DNA of 64,000 nucleotides from Periconia sp. R9002 (GCA_023627715.1 JAMAHW010000009.1:248001-312000); one strand, 5' to 3'. Shown: positions 46,507 to 57,637, counted from the first letter of the stretch. Translations and numbers: made by a program. The notes: a model not told the origin generated them from the sequence alone.

Positions 46507-47204
46507 TTTGGCGAAGGAAGCAAAGATAGATGCTCAGAGCAATGGGGGGTTCGAGAGGATGGCGAGGACCTAGCAGGACACTGTGCTGGCTACAATACAT
46601 GTATCCTAGAGGCATGACGATGGCTTTATATGCATGCAATAGGTAGAAGTAGTCTGCTCCACCAAGTGGAGATGTCCGGTGTGATGGGCAGGTCGCAGTA
46701 TGGGGTACGGGGCCCCAGAGTGGACTAGTCTAGGTACTCGAAGTTAACCGAGGCTGGCAAGTTTTTCTGGGGACCCCGCGCGGTATGTCCCATGGGCCTG
46801 GAAACCACATGCAGTCTTCGAGACGAGTCGGATACGGCCATGTTGGTTCCTGACACTCGGCTCGAACGCTCCGGGTCTCTACTGGATGAGGGCACAAAAG
46901 TTTTTGCACGTCAGGGCACGTCATGTGGACATGTGCTTGAAGCCTTTGAAGCTGGACAGCGTTGGTCTCGGGGCTCTCGGTAAGCGCAGTTTCTAGTAAG
47001 GGTAGGCGACGATGGCTAATTCTCAACCCACAATCATTGGTCTTGATCAGTGGTTAACCCCAGTAGAACCTTAGTTTGCCCCAGTTTCCCCACAATGGCA
47101 TGCATTATTGCCTACTATACCCGCGCCTATACTTGTATATATCCGGGACATTTCCCAACCGCGCTCGTGTCGGACCTTCGACACGAACATACCTTGGCTC
47201 CAAT
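46507..47204. promoter_or_regulatory. divergent promoter between sugar transporter and Zn2Cys6 regulator
   Basis: The 698-nt space between two start codons pointing away from each other. It contains a CGG-N10-CCG element (listed separately). No coding frame is supported. Fungal pathway regulators are often divergent from a gene they control; that this holds here is inferred. Confidence 0.5.
46858..46873. promoter_or_regulatory. candidate Zn2Cys6 site, CGG-N10-CCG
   Basis: Reads CGG CTCGAACGCT CCG, with flanks extending the near-palindrome to ACTCGG...CCGGGT. Inverted CGG triplets at fixed spacing are the usual target of dimeric Zn2Cys6 factors; N10 is the Put3-type spacing. A chance match is possible. 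Confidence 0.35.
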
Positions 47205-49499
47205 ATGGGGAGGCTTCGTTCGAAACACGGATGGTTTGTTGATCACCGCCTCGCAGCAAGATATGCTTTCCCGCTAACCACTTGACCCTTCAGCCTGACC
47301 TGCAGATCACGTCATGTTAAATGTAAGAACCAGATACAGCGATTTGTTGACCAGTGGCATCTGGGTTTCTGACGCTGGTGAAGGCGACGAGACAAAGCCC
47401 GTCTGCGGCCAATGCGGGAAGGGAAATCGGCAATGCCAACGAGACGATCCCTCCAGGATCAGCATCCGAAGTTACCGGCCGCGAGAGACTAGAAGAGTCC
47501 GACTGGGGGTGACCCACGACCATGAATCCGGGGAGGAGGTGTATGCACCGTCTCGCAGCCGGAGCTACAGCCAGAGCGAGCACCTCCTCAGAATCGACGA
47601 GACCGTATCCGAGACGAGTTCCCAAATTGGTGCCGATATTTCGGACCATACGCAGGCCCCAGTAACTGTATCAGATAGGGCATCTCAGCACGTGGATCTG
47701 GGCAGCCGCCGATACAGCCAGGGCGAGCAAGCACTTGGAGCAGCCAACATTCTGGCTGACATCAGTGCCCACGACTATGTTCCAAATCCGTCGGCAGCAG
47801 TACCACTGCCAGGATCGACTCTACATGATGGCGGCTCTCCCAGTCACCTGCCGCACGCCACTCTACCGACGTCCGAAGGGTCCCATCTGTCGCCCTATGC
47901 TTCCCCGACCGCGGTGCAAGTGATTGCATCTCCACCCAACACTAGCATCCCATTGCTCCCTACATCTCCTGTCTACACTACATGCGGCATATCCATTCCA
48001 CAGCTTCTTCATCCAGCTTCTACTTCACCGGAATCGCACCACTGGGCACAGTCCCCGTCATCAACATCCATTCCGGCGACACTAACCTATCATGAAGCCC
48101 GTCTTGTGCATCACTACGCAGAGAATCTCGGTCGCTGGCTCGACTGTACCGATGTATCCCGTCAGTTTACGTTGAAGATCCCGGCATTGGTGAAGACGTC
48201 ACCGATCCTCCTACATGCGGTGCTTTCCTTTGCGGCACGGCATGTTGGAGACACGGAGGCCGCTGAAGTAGCTCATCAGCGTTGCCTGGAGCTGCTCATC
48301 CTGCTGCTTAACTCAGAGAACGTCGCGGATGATGACATGCTTCTTTGCGCCATTGTCATACTGCGCGTGTTTGAGCAACTCAAGGGTAAGCAATCTCCTC
48401 TTCTTTATTCGTTGCATAGCATCAATGTGTGTGCTTTCGTGGACTCGGAGCTAACGCTTATGACCTAGTCATGGTGACTGGTTCCGATCAAGAGCGACAC
48501 CTTGCCGGTTGCTCTGCACTCTTGCGCGCCTCACAGGGTTCCTGTGTCGACCCGTCAGCGCCAACCCTGCGGCAGGCCGCATTTTGGGTCTATATACGGC
48601 AGTGCTTGTACAACGCATGTGTAAACCAGCAGCCTCCGAACATTGACTTCAACCTCACTCTAATGCCCATTCCAGCTGCAGCAGGTACCAATCCCGCCGG
48701 TGACCTTCGGGTGGAGACGGCATGGGCAAACACCATGACGTGGATCTGCGCCACAGCTATTCAATTCTGCTTCGGTGGCGGCTCCACCGAACCTCTTGCC
48801 AGAATGCAGAAATGGACCGAACTGGAAGAGGCAGTGGAGAGCTGGCTACGGAACCGCCCAGCGACTTTCGAACCCATCTATTCCCGGCAACCGGTTCCTG
48901 GGTCATCATCGAACCCATTCCCCGAATTCTGGTTCATCGCAGATTGGCATGGTAAGCGGACAAATCGCCCCGCCCGTCCACCCATCTTGGTGGCATCGTC
49001 GTCTCACATTCTGTAGTCATGGCTTTCGGATTCTACCATTTGTGTCGCATGCTCTTGATCCTGTACAAGCCTACGCCTAGGTTTGCTGTCCGGAGCGTCT
49101 CCGGGAGACTACGCGAAACCGACGTAAGTTACCCCCGGCAGAGACCGCCCTTTGTTTCTCCCCACGGCACCGCTCACTGAATTATCGAACCAGTTTCAAG
49201 TCATGGAACATGCTCGTGCTATTTGTGGGGCGTGTAAAAGTTCCCCTGCCACCGTGCCATCGTTAATCACCTTGTGTCATACAGTCTTCATATGTGAGTC
49301 ACCCCACCATTCCAATCTCCCCGACTGTCAAAATCGAGCGACGATATGCTGAATCCAAGGATGTGTAGGGGGCCCGTTAATGACGGACCAAGCTGAGAGG
49401 GACGGCGTTATCCAGCTTCTCGTCGACGTGGAGAAGAAACACACCTGGCCAACAGCGTGGATCGTCCAGTCTTTGAGGGAGGAGTGGGGTATGGTATGA
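47205..49499 (+). CDS. Zn(II)2Cys6 transcription factor
   Basis: 626 aa from seven exons: 47205..47233, 47294..47322, 47384..48385, 48469..48951, 49017..49123, 49194..49293, 49369..49499. All phases close. The zinc cluster is spread over the first three exons: MGRLRSKHGC, then LTCRSRHVKC, then DETKPVCGQCGKGNRQC, giving the six cysteines in C-x2-C-x6-C...C-x2-C-x6-C spacing. The first two exons are only 29 nt each, so a gene finder would easily start at a false Met near 47314 and lose the DNA-binding domain. A Ser/Pro-rich linker follows, with two SRSYSQSE/SRRYSQGE repeats. The regulatory domain starts near LTYHEARLVHHYAENLGRWL and contains HAVLSFAARH, matching the fungal-specific TF family. 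Nuclear; probably binds CGG triplets. Context suggests control of the neighbouring sugar genes. Confidence 0.85.
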
Positions 49500-50223
49500 G
49501 ATTATGTCTTCTTTCTTTGTTCGGGAATGAAATTTCAGCGAAGAGAGCAAAATGTTAATGGAAGATACCCGGCGTTCAAGCGGTGGGGTCAAAAACCTAG
49601 CGATTTATTCCCCGAAGGGGAATCATCATGCTGGAAAACTGACTTGGTGTTATTTTTTATTTTTGGTTGAACGCCTTCCCGGTGCTTGCTTGAGTATTGC
49701 ATCCGGGGGGTTTCCTGCTTCTTCAGCTTCTCACCTGGCGCATGCATGCATGTATGAATCTGTCTACAGCTGAATGATTCACGTGGCTACGGTAAGATGT
49801 ATTGTGCGTGGAAGAGGCCGCGAACGAACCGACTCATTCGCCTGTACAGTCGATGGACATAGAACTGCGCGTTTATTCTTCTGCAATACCCGACTCGCCC
49901 GCTGCAGATATGTACAGGCTCCGGGTATTAGTAAATAACGATTGCAAACCAAGGTGAACCGAGCCGCCAGTGTGCCTTGGGAATTCTTTTCCACGAGCCA
50001 GCATTATCAACAGCGACCGTTTCCGTTCAGTGACTGACAGATAAACCGCAGGGCCGCCTCTCCGATATGCAAAACAGGGGTGACTGTGACTCCCTTGAGT
50101 CTCTAGCATGTTCGAGTGATGGATGCCGCGGCGCGAGAGGAAAAGAATTGGTTTTTTTCCTAATTGGGGTAAAGATATACACGCTAAAATCAAAACATCA
50201 AAAGTCGTCATTTTCCGTCTCGT
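49500..50223. other. intergenic between convergent genes
   Basis: 3' flanks of the regulator and of the DUF89 gene. It contains a GCATGCATGCATG alternating patch near 49740. No gene. Confidence 0.45.
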
Positions 50224-51696
50224 TTATTTCCCATCACTAAACGACACGACGGCGTATTTGCCATTCCTGACCCATGCCCCATGCGGCGCCTCCTCATTCA
50301 ACGTGTCCACGCGCTCTTGGCTCTCCACACCAACGCAGGTATCCGACTTATTTGTCCTGAGAGCGAGGACCTTGATGCCACTCTCTGCGCCCATGGATCC
50401 AATGGCGCCTTTGAAAGGGGTTGTGTACGGCCACAGGCCGTCCTTGGTCAGCTTGCGGTAGTTGAGATCGCCCTTGAAGATGACGAGAGAGCTGGCCTGT
50501 AGTGACTTGAACAATCCGGGAGCAATGGGCTCCATTTGGTGAAAAGAGTAGGCGGTGGTCCAGAAGGAATGTTGGTGGATGCTCATGGCGCCCGAGTCGA
50601 AGTGCGCGCGGAGGCGGGGGACGAGCTGGTCAATGAAGCAGCGGTTGGGAAAGATGGATGCGGATTCGAGGTGTTGGAAGAGCGACTCGACGTCTGCGGG
50701 TATCACGTCGCTGACGAACCAAGGGAAGCTCTTGACGTGGAACACGATGACGGACGCCAGGCCACTTTCGAGAAGATAGGCGGCGTAGATGGCGTCGGTG
50801 AAGAACTCGAAGCCGGCGTTGTCAAGGACAATGTCGATGCGGCGGTTGGAGCGGAGCGGACTGGACAGATACTGCCAGACGGCGTCTGTATCGTTATCCA
50901 CGATGTTGCGCTGGCTCTTGGCGATGGCTTCTCGACCTTGGAGGCTCTGGATCTGGTCCAGGCTGAGGTTGCTCAGGAGAGATAGGTCAGTGGCATTGCC
51001 CCACAGGGCCACTTCCGTCATCTCGACGAAGAGCAGCTTTCTGGCCTCCTCGTTCGTGGCATCCTCCGGGAGCGTCGAGTTGGCCATGACTTGCATGTAC
51101 CGAGCTGACAGCTCCTCAACTGCTTTACACGACTTTGCAAAGGTGGAATCCTTTTGTCGTTTGAAGATGTCGTAGTCGCGCCAGTGATTTGTAAGAGCGA
51201 AGATGGTCTGAACCCGCCTAAAACACGGTCAATTCCAATTCCCTGGTGACGAAGGATGCAGATGCGAGGGCTCCATACCTGTAGAGGTAGCATTCTCCAA
51301 ACAGCCACGGGCAAGCCAGCCAGGTGCATTTCCCACCAAGCTGCTCTAAGCGCTCGTTGTAGCCGTCAATGTCGTTCCGGCCATCTGAAGGAAGGGGACT
51401 AGAAAAGAAAGGTCAGCACTTGAGCTGGCAATATCAGCAGCATGGAGTGGCCGATCTTACCGCAGGACTCTGTTTTGAAGCATGTCATCCTTAATCTCCT
51501 TGAGCGAAGCTTGAATTGATACAGCCTCTTCTTGTTGCGCCCTGTCTATGGCTGTAGCGGCTGTCTTTGCAACATCATCCACCATTCCTTGAACAATCTT
51601 CGGCCATCGGTTGGCCGCTGTGTCTTTGGCCATTGAACCCTCGTCGGAGGTCCATACCTCCTTCACCTGCTCTGCAAGACTGATTGGGCCGGGCAT
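50224..51696 (-). CDS. DUF89 / ARMT1-family metal-dependent phosphatase
   Basis: 449 aa from three exons: 51696..51461, 51398..51279, 51217..50224 (introns 62 and 61 nt). The start at MPGPISLAEQ was preferred over a longer frame that lacks an ATG. Landmarks: N-terminal helical part with DDMLQN and a CTWLACPWLFGECYLYRR region; metal-site motif VLDNAGFEFFTDA (Asp and Asn); FHVKSFPWFVSDV; and KGDLNYRKLTKDG with the second Asp/Asn. These define subfamily III of DUF89 (human ARMT1, yeast YMR027W), damage-control phosphatases active on sugar phosphates such as fructose-1-phosphate. It is divergent from the AnmK-type kinase across 685 nt; a phosphatase for stray or surplus sugar phosphates next to a sugar kinase is a sensible pairing. 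Substrate in this fungus is unknown. No signal peptide; cytosolic. Confidence 0.88.
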
Positions 51697-52381
51697 TGCT
51701 GCGGCGATATGTGGAATAAGAATAAGAATAAGACGTGGCAATGAAGAGAAAGCGAGGCGAGTGTAGAGGCCCGTCGTGATTTACGAAAGACGCCCGAGAA
51801 GGAAGTGAAGAAGGTTTGGAAGATCGATGCTCTTTTGCGATAAAGGGTGCCTCGGTCGTGATGATGTTAAGAAGGTTCGTGAATGTGAGGATGGATTGCT
51901 ATATAGGGAATTTCGTCTCGTGTCCGTCATGCAGGGACGATCCGTTGGACCGCTCCCGCGAGTAGATACCCCAACTCTAGCCTCGACTAAACGGAGAAAA
52001 TTACCTATTCGGGATCATCGTGTCGAGCCGCTACATCATGGCACGTGCACATTCAGAAGGCCTGGTGAACTTCCAACCCCAACTGAACCATCAGTCGAAT
52101 CTCAACATGGTGCTTCCCCAGCCAGAACTCCATACACTCAGCTGGAAAGTTTGCCCTAGGAGCTTCTGATCCCCACACCTCCCCCTCCCTTCATGCGCTT
52201 ACTCTCGTGACGATGTTACATTGGCTCCTCCAAACCCCACTGCGGCAACGTGCCTACAAGCATTCTGGAGTTCGACATCGTGGCTACAGTGCGGGGTAAG
52301 AAAGATATATGAAGGGGCCCTTCATACGGAGGTCTTTTTTTATCAGAATCTCAATTAGCATCAATTGATCCTACCTACATC
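51697..52381. promoter_or_regulatory. divergent promoter between DUF89 phosphatase and anhydrosugar kinase
   Basis: Contains an AAGAAT triplication near 51717-51735, and an AAGATATATGAAGG TATA-like patch at about 52305, some 75 nt before the kinase ATG. No CGG-N10-CCG element like that of the other divergent promoter was found. Confidence 0.45.
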
Positions 52382-53854
52382 ATGACTGCGTCTGATACCC
52401 ACACCAACGGCACTAACGGCGTTAACGGTTACGCCAATGGCCATTCCACCAACGGAGTGAATGGCCTGCAGCGCAAAGCAGATGGATCGATAGATTTGAA
52501 GGTGCTGGGGATGAACAGCGGCACCGCCATGGACGGAATCGACTGCGCCCTGGTGCATTACCGACAAGCATCTCCCGAGGCGCCCCTCCATATGGATCTG
52601 TTGAAGGTTGGATTCCTTGGCAATTCACCTCTCTGATAGCTGCTGACTGATTGGCGCTCGTAGTATGATGAGATTCCAGTTCCGCAATGGATCAAGAAGC
52701 CCATCCTCACCATGCTCCGCGAGACAAAGACGACCCCGTCTCTGATGTCGCAGCTCAACGTGCAGCTCGGCAAGATGTTTGCCGAAGCGGTCCAGTCCTT
52801 CTGCGACAAGCACATCATTCCAATTGACAGCATCGACCTGATTGGCTCCCACGGGCAGACCATCTGGCTGCTCTCCATGCCCAAAGAAGGAGAAACCCAG
52901 TCGGCCTTCTGCTTGGGCGAGGGCACCGTCATCTCTGCGCTTACCGGAATAACAACAGTAACGGATTTCCGCATGGCGGAGCAGGCAGTTGGTCGACAAG
53001 GAGCTCCGCTCGTTGCGCTTATTGATGGCCTCCTTCTTCGCAATCCCGACAAGCTGCGCATCTGCCAGAATATTGGCGGCATTGCGAACCTTTGCATTAT
53101 CCCCCCAGACTCACAAGGTGGTGTGGACTCCATGGTTGACTGGGATTGCGGTCCAGGCAACATGTTTATTGACGCCGCTATGCGCCACTACACCAACGGT
53201 AAGATGGAGTACGATAAGGATGGCCTGTGGGGCGCCCAAGGCACTGTGAACCAGGGCGTTGTTGACCGCTTCCTCGACGGCAACTGGTACGTCAATCACC
53301 TGCCGCCGAAGACGACGGGCCGCGAGACATTTGGCGACAACGAAGCGCAGCAGCTCATCGACGAGTGCGAGGCCCTCGGTATGAGCAAGTACGACACCGT
53401 CGCCACCATCACCCGCATCACCGCCCAGAACATCATCCGCCAGTACCGCACCTTCATCCCGCGCTTCCTGCAAGATGTCCACATCGACGAGATCTTCATG
53501 TGCGGCGGCGGTGCTAGGAACCCCAACATCATCGCGTACCTCAAAGAGCAGCTTCCCACCACTACGATCCGCGCCCTTGACGAGACGGGCGTTCCATCCG
53601 ACGCAAAGGAGGCTGTCAGCTTCGCACAGCAGGCCCTCGAAGCGATTCTTGGTCGTGCAGCCTTGGTTCCCATCAACTCGGATACCCTGACGCCAAACAC
53701 CATTTCTGGGAAAATCGCACCGGGCCTGCGCTGGCGGGACGTCATGCGTCAAGCGATCATGTTTGGCAATGGTGGCCCGCTGCCGACAGTCAAGGAGATG
53801 GTCGTCGATAGGCCGTACACGGAATGGAAGTCGATGGCTGGATCCGGCTTGTAA
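52382..53854 (+). CDS. anhydrosugar kinase, AnmK / levoglucosan kinase family
   Basis: 471 aa from two exons, 52382..52606 and 52664..53854; the 57-nt intron joins at phase 0. An N-terminal 30-residue stretch rich in Asn/Gly ([12 protein letters not shown]) precedes the kinase. Family motifs in order: [15 protein letters not shown] (phosphate loop), [44 protein letters not shown] (with the Asp that acts as base in the family), [10 protein letters not shown] and [10 protein letters not shown]. Bacterial AnmK opens and phosphorylates 1,6-anhydro-N-acetylmuramate; the yeast Lipomyces levoglucosan kinase is a homologue acting on 1,6-anhydroglucose. Since fungi make no peptidoglycan, the levoglucosan-type or a bacterial-wall scavenging role is more likely. 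A Gly/Asn-rich leader and one short intron in an otherwise bacterial-type enzyme suggest an old transfer. Confidence 0.9.
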
Positions 53855-54499
53855 GGGCGCTCATTCTTGTCGCGTTGCATTGTTTTGGTTAGCATTTTGG
53901 TGTTTGGGAGTTGGGAGATGGGACGAGCATGCACATATGAGCGCATCTCTGGGCTTAGGGAGTAGGATCTAGAATTTGTATGTGTTTTATGGAAAATATA
54001 ATCCTCAATCGAGAAGAAAGAGGAGAAATAGCATACATTTTACCCACTTTAACACAGTGAAAAGTATACGTAGAATATTCTTTTTACTACACTATCTCAT
54101 GCAATAACACTATTCTTGTAGCTCTTTTCTTTCATTCCCCGACATAAGCAGCTTTTTTAGAAAAGAAAAAAATACACCTGCGATTTTCTGAAATACGCTA
54201 CACTATATTTGCGCAGACAACAGGCGCTAAGTAACCAGGCATCCTGAACTTGGCTTTTAGGATTTAAGCGTGAATGCGAGGTTGGCCCCGAGGATGTATG
54301 TTGTCTCTCAAACTACTTATTGCTATTACCTTCACTTGCACATCCTTGAAATATTATTATTAAACGGAAATGTGTCCCAATCTCTCAAATGGAAAAAAAG
54401 TAAAGCCCAAATGGTGAGAAACTAATGAACCCCTAGAATGTACATTAATTCCAAATAGTGCTGTCCCCATAGAAGCAAAGACCCTCCTGATAATCTCAT
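53855..54499. other. intergenic between convergent genes
   Basis: AT-rich 3' flanks of the kinase and NLR-like genes. Nothing else is recognised. Confidence 0.45.
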
Positions 54500-57400
54500 C
54501 TATCTTACATTGGCAGCATACTGAATGTAGAGAAGACTTCTCAGCTTATCAACATCCGATCCTAAATGTGAGCGAAAATGCTCTAAAAGATCGCTAACTG
54601 CATACAAAGGCTCAGACCCTAGATCCGGATGTCGCTCCATTGCGGGCACCACACCCGGCCAGCGATAGGAAAAGAGTTCCTCCGGGCTCATGTCCATTGC
54701 CGACTCATAATAGTAGTAGTACTTATAGTTGGTTTTATGTGAGAGCAAAGATTTCGGAAGTAACGGAGTCGCACCCGCCCGGATCAACATTTCTAGTGCT
54801 CCTGAATATTCGACGTACGTGTTGTCATCCGTCATTTTAGTAAACAAATCTACTATAAAACACAGGAAGAGAGCCCAGACAGTACTAGGCCCGTATATTT
54901 CGTTGGGGTCGGCGCCAAGGTGGAGAACAACCTCTAGTAATTTCAAACTTGGTTTTCGGTTGCCAACACCTATCCAGTCGGACACCCACGCAAACCTTGG
55001 TCGAAGTATGTAATCCAGGATTGGCCGTCCACGTTTTTTTCGAACATACTCTGACGTTAGATGAGCCCCGATATACGAACTCAGGTCGAAGTCAATTGCC
55101 AAGGTAAGGAATGAACTTTGTTCATCGTTCCAACTAACAATCGAGGGGTCAATGAACCAGGCAGCCTCGTCGAATGTGCGATTCTGAAGAAATGTCTCCA
55201 GTCTTGGTTGAATTATGGCCGCGGCAGTCCTGCAAGCAGGTGTATATTTATAAGTCGGCAGTGAGAGCGCGCTTAGGAGGTAGCTTGCAATCGTTGTTGC
55301 AAATCGCTTGTCCGCATTGGCTACCTCAAGTGCCACAAATTGGGATAATCTGGAATTTATAAGAAACATCCTTGTGTTATATGGACCCTGCGTATATTGA
55401 TGTAGCAGACTCTGGATCTCAGGGTTCAAAAGAAAATCTCGACATGACCGGTGGAGGAAGCCAACTGTCAATTTGAATGGTCTAAGCAAGTTGGGGTCTC
55501 GAACAACGTCTGGGTAGATGGGAGGTTCAAAATTCTGGCCACTCTCATAAGTAGGTCCATAATGACACTCGAGTAAACCCATGCAACGGCTGTTCAATCG
55601 TCGAATAGCTGATTCAAGTCGAAACTGGAGTATTTCCGGGTCTGCAAGGTTGAGATCTCTGAAGTTGTACTGGCCACTAAGAGCGAAATCTGGACGCCCC
55701 TCATCAATGAAGGAGAGGTCGATAAGACGAAGCGGATGCCCCGTCACGAACTCTTCGTCGTGAAGTGCAATCTGTAAAAGTGCAGATGCTTCTTGGCGTT
55801 GATGTGGGCTAATGGAATCCATTAAACGTTTGAAATAGTGGTTCAAATCGCCGGGAGTGTCGTGCAATCTCTTCTGAAGTTCGCGTAACCCATCTCCGTC
55901 TCTAAGACCTCTTAGGAGTTCTCGTACCCCGAGGCGAACCCAGAGGAATACTCCAGCGGCTTTGTGGGTAATCTGTGAAATAAGACTCTCAGTATTCATC
56001 CGGTCATAGCGAAGTAAATCTTGAAATCGTACGTGGCTGCGAAGCTGTGCCTCTACGTATTTGCGTATGTCTTGGTGTGTGAGATCTTCGAGTCTTAGCT
56101 GTGGGAACACTCTAAATGCATCTCGAAAAATATTCCACGGCCGGCTAGATAGGCAAATCTTCACATTTTCTAGACTAGCCATATTAATGAGAAGGCTTAT
56201 CAGCTCTTCACACGCGTCATCGGAACCGTCAAGCTCGTCGAGACCGTCGAGAAGCAAGAACACTTTGGCCGACCTTTGTACGGATGAGATGTATTCATGC
56301 AAGGTATATTGTAATTCTGAATCTGTCCAGTCGATGATGTGATTTCCGGATGTCAGTGCAGCTTTCCAATGTTTCTGGTGAACTACTTGTGGAATTAGAT
56401 TGGGTTGTTTTTCGAGCAGCTGTAACAAGACAGTCCGTAGAAGACCAGTGATGGACTTTTGTAACTTATCTCCAGGGTTCCAAAAGAAGTACTGTGCACA
56501 TAGTATTGTTTTGTTCTCCGCCCAGGGGAGCACGTGGTCTGGAATCACGATATTTTGATCAAGAAATCGCATCATCGTCGACTTTCCAGACCCCGGCTTG
56601 CCATGAATCCAATAGATCCTTCGTGACTCCGTGGAGGAAGATAACCAGGCAATGAAGCTATCCCATTGCCGATATTGATTGGGCGCTGGCTGTAATATCC
56701 ATTGATAAGTTTCCTTGTGCGCTTCGTGTATATGATGTCTGCGTTCCTGGACTTGACGGAATCGAAGGCTATCTAAAATTCTTTGCCCAGCATCGGCCAC
56801 TTGATGTTCGGTAGCGAGGGCTCGCCAATCGTTGAACGGAATCTGGAGTTTGTGAGGCTCTCTCGCGACCTCTTCTGCCTTATCCGCTGGGACCAGAGGT
56901 AGAATATGCCGTTCATCCCTCAAGGACTCTTTTATCTCCTTTTGAAGCCGAATCAACGCCTTGTTCCGTCCCTCCCCATACAGAAGAGGCATATGAATAT
57001 CGAAAATACCTAGTAGAGAGTATGCCTTATCCTCTTCGCGTTTCGTCTCACGTGTTTCTGCCCATGACATCCGCTCCTCAATACTAAACTGAGATAAAGG
57101 CCGCTGTCCTTGAAGAGCTTGAACAGAAACGCCTGTTATCGTAGTAATTTCTTGAATGAGTGAAATTTTATCCCCTAATCGTTCGCCGCCTACCGCGAAA
57201 AATTCAACGGATGTTGGGGCAATAAGCTCCTGCAGTGTCCATCCACGGGTAAACCATCTGCTTTTCGGAAACAATAGGTCGAACGTACTGGCTGGTACAT
57301 CGGAGAGATAGACGTAGCATTTGGTCGCATCGCGGTACCAGCGGAACATAGAGTTGATTGCTTCTGAAAGTTCTGCACTGCTGGATTTATCGATACAGCA

Positions 57401-57637
57401 AGTATCTACCCAGATGTACTGAAGGTTGTCACTGGCAGCTTGCTTCCAGCAGAACTGGATCTTTCTATAACCAGCTTTAGTTTTGGTTTTGCCTGTACCT
57501 TCTACGAGGTTTTTGAAAGTGACTTCTTCGTCGTCTGCTCCCCAGGTATGAGAAAGAATAGCATAATGTGGTATTTTGTCGCCAAAGAACTCGATTAGGC
57601 AGTACTCGCCATCATCTCCAAGCGTTAAAAGACGCAT
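54500..57637 (-). CDS. HET-NACHT NLR-like protein
   Basis: Single-exon gene of 1045 aa. N-terminal HET domain about 20-230: HYAILSHTWGADDEEVTF, LQYIWVDTCCIDKSSSAELSEAI, FRWYRDATKCYVYLSDV, SRWFTRGWTLQELIAP, KAYSLLGIFDIHMPLLYGEG. Then a linker and a NACHT NTPase: Walker A IHGKPGSGKST (345-354), Walker B KVFLLLDGLDELDG (458-471), and sensor KICLSSRPWNIF (494-504). The following GVFLWVRLGVRELLRGLRDG segment is typical of the winged helix after fungal NACHT domains. The C-terminus has only weak ankyrin-like pieces (LKLLEVVLHLGADPNEIYG; ALEMLIRAGATPLLPKS) and no WD40 array. Fungal HET-NACHT proteins trigger incompatibility-type cell death on non-self sensing. No break is seen. The recognition domain looks decayed or unusually short. 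Confidence 0.9.
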   Translation of the reverse strand: MRLLTLGDDGEYCLIEFFGDKIPHYAILSHTWGADDEEVTFKNLVEGTGKTKTKAGYRKIQFCWKQAASDNLQYIWVDTCCIDKSSSAELSEAINSMFRWYRDATKCYVYLSDVPASTFDLLFPKSRWFTRGWTLQELIAPTSVEFFAVGGERLGDKISLIQEITTITGVSVQALQGQRPLSQFSIEERMSWAETRETKREEDKAYSLLGIFDIHMPLLYGEGRNKALIRLQKEIKESLRDERHILPLVPADKAEEVAREPHKLQIPFNDWRALATEHQVADAGQRILDSLRFRQVQERRHHIHEAHKETYQWILQPAPNQYRQWDSFIAWLSSSTESRRIYWIHGKPGSGKSTMMRFLDQNIVIPDHVLPWAENKTILCAQYFFWNPGDKLQKSITGLLRTVLLQLLEKQPNLIPQVVHQKHWKAALTSGNHIIDWTDSELQYTLHEYISSVQRSAKVFLLLDGLDELDGSDDACEELISLLINMASLENVKICLSSRPWNIFRDAFRVFPQLRLEDLTHQDIRKYVEAQLRSHVRFQDLLRYDRMNTESLISQITHKAAGVFLWVRLGVRELLRGLRDGDGLRELQKRLHDTPGDLNHYFKRLMDSISPHQRQEASALLQIALHDEEFVTGHPLRLIDLSFIDEGRPDFALSGQYNFRDLNLADPEILQFRLESAIRRLNSRCMGLLECHYGPTYESGQNFEPPIYPDVVRDPNLLRPFKLTVGFLHRSCRDFLLNPEIQSLLHQYTQGPYNTRMFLINSRLSQFVALEVANADKRFATTIASYLLSALSLPTYKYTPACRTAAAIIQPRLETFLQNRTFDEAAWFIDPSIVSWNDEQSSFLTLAIDFDLSSYIGAHLTSEYVRKKRGRPILDYILRPRFAWVSDWIGVGNRKPSLKLLEVVLHLGADPNEIYGPSTVWALFLCFIVDLFTKMTDDNTYVEYSGALEMLIRAGATPLLPKSLLSHKTNYKYYYYYESAMDMSPEELFSYRWPGVVPAMERHPDLGSEPLYAVSDLLEHFRSHLGSDVDKLRSLLYIQYAANVR

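Noticed and set aside
47314..47383. Met at 47314 as start of the Zn2Cys6 regulator
   Set aside because: It would keep only half of the zinc cluster; this segment is better explained as the end of exon 2 and an intron with a CTGAC branch site.
53111..53752. 213-codon minus-strand frame opposite the anhydrosugar kinase
   Set aside because: Antisense shadow of a well-supported kinase; no start context or domain.
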